In this document: piece after piece, positions 43,579 through 52,219 of the stretch | Layout of the letters: each line of letters begins with the position of its first letter | Position numbering within the stretch: the stretch's first letter is position 1 | Origin: Treponema sp. | GTDB taxonomy: Bacteria; Spirochaetota; Spirochaetia; Treponematales; Treponemataceae | Reading direction: 5' to 3' | Assembly: GCA_014803985.1 (NCBI GenBank) | Contig: JAAVAO010000048.1 | Coordinates: 1 to 63,004, forward strand | Length of the DNA: 63,004 nt | The notes under the pieces: model-generated | Seen by the model: the letters and a program-made list of their open reading frames with translations, nothing else | Database searches by the model: none | Told to the model about the DNA's origin: nothing | Position numbers and translations under genes: made by a program

Positions 43579-45420
43579 CTACGCATTCAATTTCTTCAAC
43601 TCTTCCCGAACAATTTCAGCGGCTTTTTTGGAAGCCTCATCCATAGAAACAAGCGTCGCATCCTTTTCAGAACGCAATTTAAACTCCACATTCGGAAGAT
43701 TTTTTTCACCAACAACAATTCGGATTGGATAGCCGATTAAATCCGCATCTGTAAATTTCACTCCAGGGCGTTCACTCCTGTCATCAAGAAGCACATCCAC
43801 CCCAAAATCTGTTAATTCACTATAGATTTTATCAGCAACCTTTTTCATTTCACCATCGTATTTTATCGGGATCACCACCACTTGATACGGCGCAGTACTC
43901 ATCGTCCAAATAATTCCGTCCTCGTCATGATGTTCTTCAATAATAGAAGCAAGCGTTCGGTCAACCCCGATTCCATAGCACCCCATAATCGGAGTGACGG
44001 GCTTTCCGCTCGTGTCAAGATACGTAACATTCATTGATTTTGTATACTTGTTGCCAAGCTTAAAAATATGCCCCAGTTCATTGCCCTTTCTTGAATACAG
44101 TTTTTCTCCACATTCAGCACAGCAATCACCTGGAACAACAGTTCGCACATCGGCTTTTAAAAACGGTTTGAAATCTCTGTTTGGCTCAACATGCTTCACG
44201 TGAATGTCTTTTTTTCCACCGCCTGTAATCGCATCATGCATATCCAACACCGTTAAGTCTGCCAAAATCGGAATCTCAAGTCCGCTCATAGTTCCGTTTT
44301 CACGCATTGCCCCCATCGGGCCGACAAATCCGTGTGTTGTTCCTGAATAGTGTAAAACCTCTTCATCATTTGCAAGACACACTTCGCTTGCCTTTAAAGC
44401 CGCCTTGAGCTTTGCCTCGTTCACTTCTAAATCTGCACGAATTAAAACGCAAAAATATGAAAGAGGATAGTACTTTCCAGAAGTCTCCTCCACAACATTT
44501 AGATTTTTTCCGCCGGGAGCATTTTCCAAGTCGAGAGAAGAATTCACCACCCTATATATGAGAGCCTTTATAAAACGCTTTGGAGAGGAATTAAAAAATC
44601 GCTCCATATCTGCAATTGAAAGAACATTAGGCGTTGCCACTTCCTCTAATGGAAGATTTGAAGCAACTTGAGGGTTTCCGTCATTGTCAACAGGAACATC
44701 CGCCTTGCAAGAAGCCTTTTCCACATTTGCGGCATATCCACACTTCGGACAAAGAATCAATGTATCGTCCCCAACTTCACTTTCCACCATAAATTCTTCA
44801 CTTCCAGAACCGCCCATTGCACCGGTGTCCGCTTTCACGGAAATAGTAGAAAGCCCCAACCGCTTGAAAATTCTTCTATAGGCGGCGGCGCATTTTTCGT
44901 AAGATTCATTTAAAGAGGCGTCATCCGCATCAAAAGAATATGCATCCATCATAGTAAACTCACGCCCACGCATAACTCCATACCGAGGGCGGATTTCATC
45001 ACGATATTTAGTGTTTATTTGATACACAATAATAGGAAGCTGCTTGTAACTAGAAAGCCCCTCGCGAATAAGCGCGGTAACCGCTTCTTCAGCCGTTGGA
45101 CTGACAACCATATCTTGTCCTGTCCTCGTTTTTGCAGTAAGCATTTCACCGCTCATTTTATCCCAGCGTCCTGACTCCCGCCAAATATCACCGGGAACCA
45201 CAACAGTAGGCTTTATTTCCAAAAGACCGGAAGCGTCAAGTTCTTCGCGAATAATGTTTTCAATCTTTCGCAAACTTCGCAATCCAAAAGGCATATAAGA
45301 GTAAAGCCCGTTTCCAAGCTTCCTCAACATTCCTGTTCTCATCATCAATTGATGGCTTGCAATGAGTGCGTCATTAGGCGCATCGCGCAACGTAGAAATA
45401 ATAGTTTGTGTCGCTTTCAT
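43579..45420 (-). CDS. proS: Prolyl-tRNA synthetase
   Basis: Bacterial-type class II synthetase of 613 residues. Class II motif 1 near LRSLRKIENIIREELD, motif 2 RDEIRPRYGVMRGREFTMMDAYSFD, motif 3 GCYGIGVDRTLASIIE; the YbaK-like editing insertion domain (about residues 225-390) lies between motifs 2 and 3, and the anticodon-binding domain ends in ELKKLNA. Complete. The promoter places its transcription start at the ATG. Confidence 0.97.
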   Translation of the reverse strand: MKATQTIISTLRDAPNDALIASHQLMMRTGMLRKLGNGLYSYMPFGLRSLRKIENIIREELDASGLLEIKPTVVVPGDIWRESGRWDKMSGEMLTAKTRTGQDMVVSPTAEEAVTALIREGLSSYKQLPIIVYQINTKYRDEIRPRYGVMRGREFTMMDAYSFDADDASLNESYEKCAAAYRRIFKRLGLSTISVKADTGAMGGSGSEEFMVESEVGDDTLILCPKCGYAANVEKASCKADVPVDNDGNPQVASNLPLEEVATPNVLSIADMERFFNSSPKRFIKALIYRVVNSSLDLENAPGGKNLNVVEETSGKYYPLSYFCVLIRADLEVNEAKLKAALKASEVCLANDEEVLHYSGTTHGFVGPMGAMRENGTMSGLEIPILADLTVLDMHDAITGGGKKDIHVKHVEPNRDFKPFLKADVRTVVPGDCCAECGEKLYSRKGNELGHIFKLGNKYTKSMNVTYLDTSGKPVTPIMGCYGIGVDRTLASIIEEHHDEDGIIWTMSTAPYQVVVIPIKYDGEMKKVADKIYSELTDFGVDVLLDDRSERPGVKFTDADLIGYPIRIVVGEKNLPNVEFKLRSEKDATLVSMDEASKKAAEIVREELKKLNA

Positions 45421-45428
45421 AATGTAAG

Positions 45429-45457
45429 ATTATACACAAAATCCCGTAAGGTTTCAA
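45429..45457 (-). promoter_or_regulatory. Promoter of proS, near-leaderless
   Basis: On the minus strand TTGAAA (45,452-45,457), 17 bp, TATAAT (45,429-45,434), then eight bases to the ATG. No Shine-Dalgarno is present. Confidence 0.65.
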
Positions 45458-45464
45458 TGAGGAG

Positions 45465-45593
45465 CGGCGGAAGGTACATTGCTCTTCTACTTTTTATTCT
45501 TCTACTTCCGGTCGCAGGGCTTGCCCTGCTTACCCAGTTTTGTGTGCGAGTTTGCAACGCAAACTCGGTAAGCACGGCTTTGCCGTGCGACTT
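45465..45593. repeat. Mosaic palindrome repeat, inverted partner of 49.87 kb
   Basis: Bases 45,505-45,557 are identical, in reverse complement, to 49,870-49,922 (53 bases). The stretch contains three palindromes: GCAGGGC-TT-GCCCTGC, a GAGTTTGC.GCAAACTC hairpin, and CACGGC-TT-TGCCGTG. Confidence 0.85.
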
Positions 45594-46097
45594 TTACACA
45601 AGCGGCAGAATTTCGCGCAAGTTCAAAATGCGCTGGTTTTCACTGCCTCGAAATTTTAATGAAATATTTTTTTGAGATTCTATAAACGGACCGTCCACCA
45701 AAACATCAATGTACTTCAACATTTCGCCCGTTACCTCGCACTGCTTTTTTGCGCCCTCACCCATTAAATCCCGTTCTAAAATATAACCCGTGTAGCACCA
45801 AATCGTTTTTTTTGGAAACGTTTCTTTCACTCTGCGCAAAAACGGAGCAAGAACGCGCTGGTTTTCCTCTTCAAATGGCTCTCCACCAAGCACAGTCAGC
45901 CCCGCAATATACGATGGACGCAACGCCTCTATGATTTCAGATTCCGTTTGCTTTGTAAATTCGGCACCAAAATGAAAATCCCATGTTTCGCTTTGAAAAC
46001 ACCCCAAGCAATGATTTCTACAACCTGAAACAAAAAGAGAAACACGCACTCCATCTCCATCAGCAATGTCTGTTTTTTTTATGTTTCCATAATGCAT
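45594..46097 (-). CDS. nrdG: Anaerobic ribonucleotide reductase activating protein
   Basis: Radical-SAM enzyme that installs the glycyl radical on NrdD. The cluster motif CRNHCLGC (CxxxCxxC) and LFVSGCRNHC are in the usual place near residue 26, followed by TVLGGEPFEEEN. The 167-residue length is normal. It begins 17 bp after nrdD and so is on the same transcript. Confidence 0.95.
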   Translation of the reverse strand: MHYGNIKKTDIADGDGVRVSLFVSGCRNHCLGCFQSETWDFHFGAEFTKQTESEIIEALRPSYIAGLTVLGGEPFEEENQRVLAPFLRRVKETFPKKTIWCYTGYILERDLMGEGAKKQCEVTGEMLKYIDVLVDGPFIESQKNISLKFRGSENQRILNLREILPLV

Positions 46098-46114
46098 ATA
46101 TTCGTTATAGCGCG

Positions 46115-48280
46115 CTAAAGATGCAGCACCCTCTCCTTAATTTCTTGCGTTCGCCCTTGATTCCAATATTGCGTTCCAATATAACCGCACGTCCTTCTTG
46201 CAACATTCATAGTCGTCTGCTCACGATTTCCGCAGTGAGGGCATTCCCAAATCAATTTTCCATCAGAATCCGTCACGATTTGTATCTCGCCAGTATATCC
46301 GCATTTCTGACAACAATCGCTTTTTGTGTTAAGCTCGGCATACATAATGTTTTCATATATATGCCTTAAAAGAGCCATAACTGCAGGGATATTGTTCTCC
46401 ATATTTGGAACTTCCACATAACTAACCGCACCGCCTGGACTTAACTCTTGAAATTGACTTTCAAAGATGAGCTTTTTAAATGCATCAACCTCTTCTGTAA
46501 CATGGATGTGATAACTGTTTGTGATGTAGTTTTTATCCGTAACGCCCTCAATCACTCCAAAGCGTCGCTTCAAGCACTTTGCAAATTTATATGTTGTACT
46601 TTCAAGAGGCGTTCCATACAGTGAAAAATGTATTGTACTTTCCTCGCGCCACCGTGCGCACGCATCATTCATATAGCGCATAATATCAAGAGCAAACGGA
46701 GTGGCAGTGGGATCAGTGTGTGGTTTCCCCGTCATATATCGAACGCACTCACAAAGCCCTGCATACCCTAACGAAATAGTAGAATATCCATTAAACAAAA
46801 GCGAGTCTATTTTTTCGCCTTTTTCAAGACGTGCCAGTGCACCATTCTGCCATAAAATCGGCGCAACATCGCTCGGAGTTCCCAAAAGCCTCTTATGTCG
46901 AAGCATCAATGCCCGATGGCAAAGTACAAGCCTTTGATCAAAAATCTCCCAAAATTTTTCCGTATCGCCACCAGACGAGCAAGCAATATCAACAAGATTA
47001 AGAGTCACAACCCCCTGGTTAAACCTTCCGTAAAATTTCGCCTTGCCCGTTTGTGGATCATGATAAACCGTCAAGAAAGATCGACATCCCATACACGGAT
47101 AACAGTTACCGTCCTTCAATTCAAGCATTTTCTTTTCAGAAATATAGTCAGGGACAAGACGACGAGAAGTGCATTTTGCCGCCAATTCCGTAAGATAATA
47201 ATATTTTTCCCCTTCCTCTATGTTATCCGGCTCTAGGACATAAATCAATTTCGGAAATGCAGGGGTCACCCAATAGCCCTCTTCATTTTTTACACCCTGA
47301 TAGCGTTGCTTCAAAACTTCCTCAATAATTAACGCAAGATCTTCCTTCTCCTGTTCGTCCTTTGCTTCATTTAAATACATAAACACCGTTACAAAAGGGC
47401 TTTGACCGTTCGTTGTCATCAGAGTGACCACTTGATACTGAATAGTTTGAACCCCTCGAGCAATCTCATCAGAAAGACGACGCTTCACAATATAGTCAAA
47501 CTGATCATGGGTATATGTTACGCCCGTGATTTTCATAGTGTCTTCAAGTTCCTTCTTGATTTTTTGGCGGCTAACATCGACAAACGGAGCAAGATGAGTG
47601 AGAGAAACGCTCTGACCACCATACTGGCTTGATGCAACTTGAGCAATAATTTGCGTGGCTATGTTGCATGCCGTGCTGAACGAATGCGGCCTGTCTATCT
47701 TTGTGCCGCTTATTACCGTTCCGTTTTGAAGCATATCCTCAAGATTCACAAGATCGCAATTGTGCATGTGCTGGGCAAAATAGTCGGCATCGTGAAAATG
47801 AATAATTCCGTCCTCATGCGCCTGAACAATATCCTCGTCAAGCAAAAGTCGTTTAGTAATATCCTTTGAAATTTCGCCCGCCATATAGTCACGCTGAACA
47901 CTCACAACGGTTGAATTTTTATTTGAGTTCTCCTGTTTAACTTCCTCGTTACAACACTCAAGAAGACTTAAAATTTGCTTGTCAGTTGAATTTGCCTGTC
48001 GCCTAAGGGCATGACGATAGCGATATGTAATATACAGTTTTGCAACAGAAAACGCCCCCTCTCTCATTATCTCAGTTTCAACAAGATCTTGAATTGACTC
48101 AACATTCACTTCAGCAGATGCCTTGCTGCAAATGTCTACGATCCGACTAGAAATAGACTGAATGCTCTCTCTCGAAAGCTGCTCGGAAGCGGGCACTTGA
48201 TTATTCGCCTTTGTAATTGCCGCAGTAATTTTACTTATATCAAATAATACTTCTTCGCCATTGCGTTTGATAATTCTCAT
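46115..48280 (-). CDS. nrdD: Anaerobic (class III) ribonucleotide reductase
   Basis: Makes deoxyribonucleotides from ribonucleoside triphosphates without oxygen. An N-terminal ATP-cone (MRIIKRNGEEVLFDISKITAAI) gives allosteric control, the catalytic barrel follows, then a zinc site CQKCG...CPHCG and the glycyl-radical loop RTCGYIGTQYWNQGR close to the C-terminus. I start at 48,280, seven bases after ggagg, rather than ten codons upstream. Two NrdR-like boxes lie upstream. Confidence 0.96.
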   Translation of the reverse strand: MRIIKRNGEEVLFDISKITAAITKANNQVPASEQLSRESIQSISSRIVDICSKASAEVNVESIQDLVETEIMREGAFSVAKLYITYRYRHALRRQANSTDKQILSLLECCNEEVKQENSNKNSTVVSVQRDYMAGEISKDITKRLLLDEDIVQAHEDGIIHFHDADYFAQHMHNCDLVNLEDMLQNGTVISGTKIDRPHSFSTACNIATQIIAQVASSQYGGQSVSLTHLAPFVDVSRQKIKKELEDTMKITGVTYTHDQFDYIVKRRLSDEIARGVQTIQYQVVTLMTTNGQSPFVTVFMYLNEAKDEQEKEDLALIIEEVLKQRYQGVKNEEGYWVTPAFPKLIYVLEPDNIEEGEKYYYLTELAAKCTSRRLVPDYISEKKMLELKDGNCYPCMGCRSFLTVYHDPQTGKAKFYGRFNQGVVTLNLVDIACSSGGDTEKFWEIFDQRLVLCHRALMLRHKRLLGTPSDVAPILWQNGALARLEKGEKIDSLLFNGYSTISLGYAGLCECVRYMTGKPHTDPTATPFALDIMRYMNDACARWREESTIHFSLYGTPLESTTYKFAKCLKRRFGVIEGVTDKNYITNSYHIHVTEEVDAFKKLIFESQFQELSPGGAVSYVEVPNMENNIPAVMALLRHIYENIMYAELNTKSDCCQKCGYTGEIQIVTDSDGKLIWECPHCGNREQTTMNVARRTCGYIGTQYWNQGRTQEIKERVLHL

Positions 48281-48314
48281 GCCCTTTCCTCCCATTTTAC
48301 GAGCAACCAAAAGG

Positions 48315-48362
48315 ACACTAGATATAGCGTCCTTTCAACCCAAAGTATACTACTAATAGCGT
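48315..48362 (-). promoter_or_regulatory. Tandem NrdR-like boxes before nrdD
   Basis: Two sites resembling the NrdR consensus ACACWATATATWGTGT: 48,315-48,330 (14 of 16 positions) and 48,347-48,362 (11 of 16). Their starts are 32 bp apart, about three helical turns, which is the usual spacing of NrdR box pairs. They imply repression of nrdDG when deoxynucleotides are plentiful. Confidence 0.7.
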
Positions 48363-48399
48363 TTTATTACAATATAAAATCGGGAAGTTTTCTGATATT

Positions 48400-49530
48400 T
48401 TAAACATTAAATTTGAAAAACAAAACGTCTCCATCTTGAACCACATATTCCTTCCCTTCCTGGCGATATTTTCCCGCCTCCTTGATTTTCTGTTCGCTGC
48501 GATAGGTTTTCAAGTCATCGATGGAATATGCCTCCGCGCGGATAAAGCCCTTCTCAAAGTCCGTGTGAATCACCCCCGCGGCACGTGGCGCCTTGTCCCC
48601 TGCATGTATTGTCCATGCACGGCACTCATCGCTTCCGCCAGTAAAGAAAGTGCGAAGCCCCATCAAATGATAGGCTTTTCTTGCAAGAGAAGCAAGTCCG
48701 CTTTCAGAAAGTCCAACAGCATCCATAAAATCCTTGCGTTCCGCCGCATCAGTTATCTCCGACAAATCCGCCTCAAATTTGCCGCAAATCACAACAACTT
48801 CAGAATTTTCACTTTCGGCAATTTTCTTTACAATTTCAACATACTTGTTTGTTTGCGTGGCAATAGAATCTTCGTCAATGTTCGCAACATACAACGTTGG
48901 TTTCATAGTAAGCAAAAACATATCGTTCACCGCAGATTTTTCATCATCCGTCAAGTCTGCAAGCCGCGCACACTTTCCCTCTTGCAAAAGGGGCTTTATT
49001 TTTGAAACGGCACTGTTCCACGGAGCAAGTTGCTTTTCCGCATCCTTTCCAAGCGCACGAACAGTCTTTACATTTTTTTCCTCGCGTTTTGCAATTGTCT
49101 GCAAATCGGCTTGCGCCAACTCATAGTTTATAGTTAATATATCACTTTCAGGGTCAATGGCAGCCTCCGTGTTCGCATCCTCACGCACATGCATAATATC
49201 AGGATTTTCAAAGCATCTCACAACATGGGCAATACACGCAGTTTCACGAATATTTGCCAAAAATTGATTTCCCAGCCCCTCGCCACTTGACGCACCCTTT
49301 ATCAAACCCGCAATATCAACAAATTTCACGCTTGCAGGAGTTTTTTTCTTAGGCTGATTTATTTCCGCCAAAAAGTCCAACCGTTCATCAGGCAACTCTA
49401 CAATTCCAATGTTCGGATCAATTGTACAAAACGGAAAATTTTCCGCAGCGGCAGGAGCAGCGGTCAACGCAGAAAAAATGGTTGACTTTCCAACATTTGG
49501 CAACCCCACAATTCCACAATCCAAAGACAT
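48400..49530 (-). CDS. ychF: Ribosome-binding ATPase YchF
   Basis: Obg-family P-loop protein that prefers ATP. GIVGLPNVGKSTIFSALT is the P-loop near the N-terminus, FVDIAGLIKGASSGEGLGNQFLANIRE is switch II/G3, and the C-terminal TGS domain (residues about 285-376) ends in YVVQDGDVLFFKFNV. I start at 49,530 (MSLDCGIVG) with gaggg a few bases upstream; twelve extra upstream codons are unlikely. Role: translation factor linked to stress response in other bacteria. Confidence 0.95.
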   Translation of the reverse strand: MSLDCGIVGLPNVGKSTIFSALTAAPAAAENFPFCTIDPNIGIVELPDERLDFLAEINQPKKKTPASVKFVDIAGLIKGASSGEGLGNQFLANIRETACIAHVVRCFENPDIMHVREDANTEAAIDPESDILTINYELAQADLQTIAKREEKNVKTVRALGKDAEKQLAPWNSAVSKIKPLLQEGKCARLADLTDDEKSAVNDMFLLTMKPTLYVANIDEDSIATQTNKYVEIVKKIAESENSEVVVICGKFEADLSEITDAAERKDFMDAVGLSESGLASLARKAYHLMGLRTFFTGGSDECRAWTIHAGDKAPRAAGVIHTDFEKGFIRAEAYSIDDLKTYRSEQKIKEAGKYRQEGKEYVVQDGDVLFFKFNV

Positions 49531-49566
49531 ATATCCCTCTAAAAAAACAAATTTTTTATCTAGCAA

Positions 49567-50282
49567 ATCTCAAGAATCATATTTGCCTTTACTTTAGCAC
49601 AAAAAGAATAGGAATGCAACGTTTGGGCGGCTTGTTGCACGGCAACAACCAGGCTTTTCGGGGTTTCGGCATTCGCCTCCAGCCGCTTCCCTCACTCGTA
49701 CACTCGTTCAGTCCAGTGGCAGCCTGCGGCTCCCCTACAATCCTTGCCGCATTAAAACTTTCTGAACGTTCCACCATGCTATCACAATCCGCTAGGTCAG
49801 TTTTGCGAGACTTGAGCATTGCGAGGTAGCAAAATACGCAATTCCTGCGGAATTGCCACCGAATTTGCTTTGCAAACTCGCACACAAAACTGGGTAAGCA
49901 GGGCAAGCCCTGCGACCGGAAGTTGAGTGGTAAGAAACAGCAACTGAAATAGTACGCAGGGTTGCTGTTTCTTACCGCGAGTTTTTTTCAAAAACTCGCC
50001 TATTTCACCGCCTGCTATCGCAGGCTAAATTAAGTTTGCAGAAAATTGATATTTTCTGCAAACTTAATTTTCAAGGAGCAATAAAAACTGAAAAACCATG
50101 AACCTTCCTCATGCATCCACAACCCTCTAGCCAGTTTTGCGTAAAGCCGAGCATTGCGAGGTAGCAAAACTGGGTAAGCAGGGCAAGCCCTGCGACCGGA
50201 AGTTGAGGAATAAAAACTGAAAAACCAATGAACCTTCCGCCATTTTTTTGATTTTAATCAAAATTTATGATATAATATTCCT
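49567..50282. repeat. 716-bp gene-free region of palindromic repeats
   Basis: Contains, from left: a cagttttgcgag...gtagcaaaa module, GCAATTCC-tg-CGGAATTGC, a GAATTTGC...GCAAACTC hairpin, GCAGGGC-AA-GCCCTGC (49,904-49,919), a 13-bp hairpin aagaaacagcaac/gttgctgtttctt (about 49,935-49,976), a gcgagttttt/aaaaactcgc hairpin, cctgc.tatc.gcagg, and a hairpin with arms aattaagtttgcaga/tctgcaaacttaatt (about 50,027-50,069). A second copy of the outer module follows at 50,133-50,205. The carD promoter is at the right end. No gene is credible. Confidence 0.8.
50248..50276 (+). promoter_or_regulatory. Promoter of carD, leaderless
   Basis: TTGATT (50,248-50,253), 17 bp, TATAAT (50,271-50,276), then six bases to the ATG. 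The -35 box is part of a TTGATTttAATCAA palindrome. No Shine-Dalgarno is present. Confidence 0.7.
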
Positions 50283-50969
50283 ATGAGTGACACTAAATTT
50301 CAAATTGAACAAAAAATTGTTTATCCGAGCCATGGAGTCGGAAAAATACTTGAGATTTTTGAAAAGAATTTTCGCGGCTCCGAGATGCTTTATTACAAAA
50401 TTTATATTGAAGTATCTGATATGATTGTTATGGTTCCCGTTGAAAAAGCGGAGGAACTGGGAATCCGAGAGGTTGTTTCCGCCGATGAAGCACTGGCAGC
50501 ACTTGAATTGCTTTCCGATGACTTTGAACCCATTCTTTCCGACTGGAAACTGCGCTATCAAAAAAATTTGGAGCTTCTAAAAAAAGGCGCAATTGCTGAC
50601 ATTGCAAAAATCGTACGCAATCTATATAACCGAAGCAAAATCAAAGAGCTACCGATTCTTGAAAGAAAGCTTTATGACCTTGCAAAAAAACTGCTTATCG
50701 ATGAGGTTTGCCTTGCGACTGGAATAAATGAAAAGGACGTTGAATCGAGAGTCCACACAAAGCTAGAGCCTCCTGGATCCGCTCAAAAAATTAAGCACAT
50801 CATTGAAGATCTCGACGATGAAGACGATGATTTAATGGACGATGTCAACGGCTCTTCAAAGTCAAAAGGACGTTCTGACGATGATGAAGATGATGATGAC
50901 GACGATGAATCATCTGATTCAGAAAGCCTCGACAATCAAGATGATTTTGATGAGGACGATGAAGACTAG
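50283..50969 (+). CDS. carD: CarD/CdnL-type transcription regulator with acidic tail
   Basis: RNA-polymerase-binding regulator that stabilises promoter complexes. The N-terminal Tudor-like domain FQIEQKIVYPSHGVGKILEI... YYKIYI is the beta-subunit-interaction module; the helical DNA-binding part lies around residues 80-165 (LSDWKLRYQKNLELLKKG, RNLYNRSKIKELPILERKLYDLAKKLL). The last 55 residues are almost all Asp, Glu and Ser, an acidic tail absent from the mycobacterial CarD. The message is predicted leaderless. Its 3' end overlaps the start of ispDF by 11 bases. Confidence 0.9.
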   Translation: MSDTKFQIEQKIVYPSHGVGKILEIFEKNFRGSEMLYYKIYIEVSDMIVMVPVEKAEELGIREVVSADEALAALELLSDDFEPILSDWKLRYQKNLELLKKGAIADIAKIVRNLYNRSKIKELPILERKLYDLAKKLLIDEVCLATGINEKDVESRVHTKLEPPGSAQKIKHIIEDLDDEDDDLMDDVNGSSKSKGRSDDDEDDDDDDESSDSESLDNQDDFDEDDED

Positions 50970-52152
50970 ACTTCCTGTAAAAATCGCAGTGATCATCACT
51001 GCAGCAGGCTCTTCAACTCGAATGGGCGCATCCATAAAAAAGGAACACCTCCCTTTAAAAAAAGGAACTGTTCTTTCAGAATGTGCACGGGCGTTTTTAA
51101 CTTCAATTGCGCCTTTTTGCATTTTGATAACAGTTCCAAAAAACGGCGAAAAAGACGCATTCAACGCACTTTTTTCGGACAGTGAAATGAAAGACTTGAT
51201 TTTTGCCGCTCAATCAAAAGTGCATTTTGTTGAAGGTGGAAAAACGCGCCAAGAATCCATTTTAAATGCATTGCTATTCCTTGAAAAATCCAATGAAAAT
51301 CCCGAAATAGTACTCATTCATGATGGAGCGCGTCCCTTTGTAAGTGAAAAAATTATCGAAGATACGGTAAACGCAGCATACAAATGTGGAGCGAGCGCGC
51401 CAGGAATTCCTCCCGTAGACACGCAAAAAATCGTTTGCAACGATGGATTTATCGCGGAGCATCTACAGCGAAACAAAATGGTTGCCGTTCAAACGCCACA
51501 AGCATTTACTTTTGAACCTCTTTTGCAAGCCCATAAAAAAGCGGCGCAAGAAAAAACAGAATACACTGATGACACTGAAATTTGGGGAAAATACATTGGC
51601 AAGGTAAAAATTGTTTCGGGGAGTACAGCAAATAAAAAGATTACACATCCGGAGGATTACAACATGCAAAATAATTTTGTTTTTCGGACAGGACTTGGAT
51701 ATGACATACACCCATTGATTGAAGGCAGAAAACTATTAATCGGCGGAGTTGAATTTCCATTTGAAAAAGGAGAAGCCGGTCATTCTGATGGAGATGCACT
51801 TTTGCATGCAATCACCGATGCACTTTTAGGGGCAAGCGGAAAAGAAGACATCGGCAGTTTTTTTCCACCAGAAGACGACAAATGGAAAGACGCAGACTCT
51901 GCAGTTCTTTTAAAGACTGCGTGGCAAAAGATCAAAAGCGACGGTTGGACTTTAAACAATCTTGACTGCGTTATCAAACTTGAAAAACCAAAATTTCTTC
52001 CAAAACGAGAGGAAGTTATTTTGTCAATTGCAACCATTCTTGAAGTGGAACAAGATAAGATATCCGTAAAGGCAAAAACAGGCGAACGCCTTGACAGTGT
52101 GGGACGCGGAGAAGCGATAGAGGCATGGTGTTCTGCAATTTTGATCAAATAA
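50959..52152 (+). CDS. ispDF: Bifunctional IspD/IspF (isoprenoid MEP pathway)
   Basis: Fuses 2-C-methyl-D-erythritol 4-phosphate cytidylyltransferase (IspD) with 2-C-methyl-D-erythritol 2,4-cyclodiphosphate synthase (IspF), two non-consecutive steps of the MEP pathway. The IspD half starts with VIITAAGSSTRMG and contains LIHDGARPFV, PPVDTQKIV and TDDTEIWG. The IspF half starts at GLGYDIHPL (zinc ligands Asp and His) with HSDGDALLHAITDALLGA and DIGSFFPP; TGERLDSVGRGEAIEA closes it. I start at 50,959 (an alternative is 50,950); longer versions of the frame run antisense to nothing but overlap the acidic tail of carD. Co-transcribed and translationally coupled with carD. Confidence 0.94.
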   Translation: MKTRLPVKIAVIITAAGSSTRMGASIKKEHLPLKKGTVLSECARAFLTSIAPFCILITVPKNGEKDAFNALFSDSEMKDLIFAAQSKVHFVEGGKTRQESILNALLFLEKSNENPEIVLIHDGARPFVSEKIIEDTVNAAYKCGASAPGIPPVDTQKIVCNDGFIAEHLQRNKMVAVQTPQAFTFEPLLQAHKKAAQEKTEYTDDTEIWGKYIGKVKIVSGSTANKKITHPEDYNMQNNFVFRTGLGYDIHPLIEGRKLLIGGVEFPFEKGEAGHSDGDALLHAITDALLGASGKEDIGSFFPPEDDKWKDADSAVLLKTAWQKIKSDGWTLNNLDCVIKLEKPKFLPKREEVILSIATILEVEQDKISVKAKTGERLDSVGRGEAIEAWCSAILIK

Positions 52153-52160
52153 AAGCATAA

Positions 52161-52188
52161 AAAAAGGCCGCCTCAAAAAGACGACCTT
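52161..52188 (-). terminator. Terminator of leuB
   Basis: On the minus strand AAGGTCGTC pairs with GGCGGCCTT (with G-U pairs) around a TTTTTGA loop and runs into TTTTT. On the plus strand the stem has C-A mismatches, so it serves leuB rather than ispDF. Confidence 0.6.
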
Positions 52189-52219
52189 ACATATTCAATT
52201 TCTTTGGCTGCTATTTTGC

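Noticed and set aside
50842..50958. Upstream extension of ispDF inside carD.
   Set aside because: The extra residues are the out-of-frame reading of the Asp-rich repeat; IspD similarity begins after 50,959.
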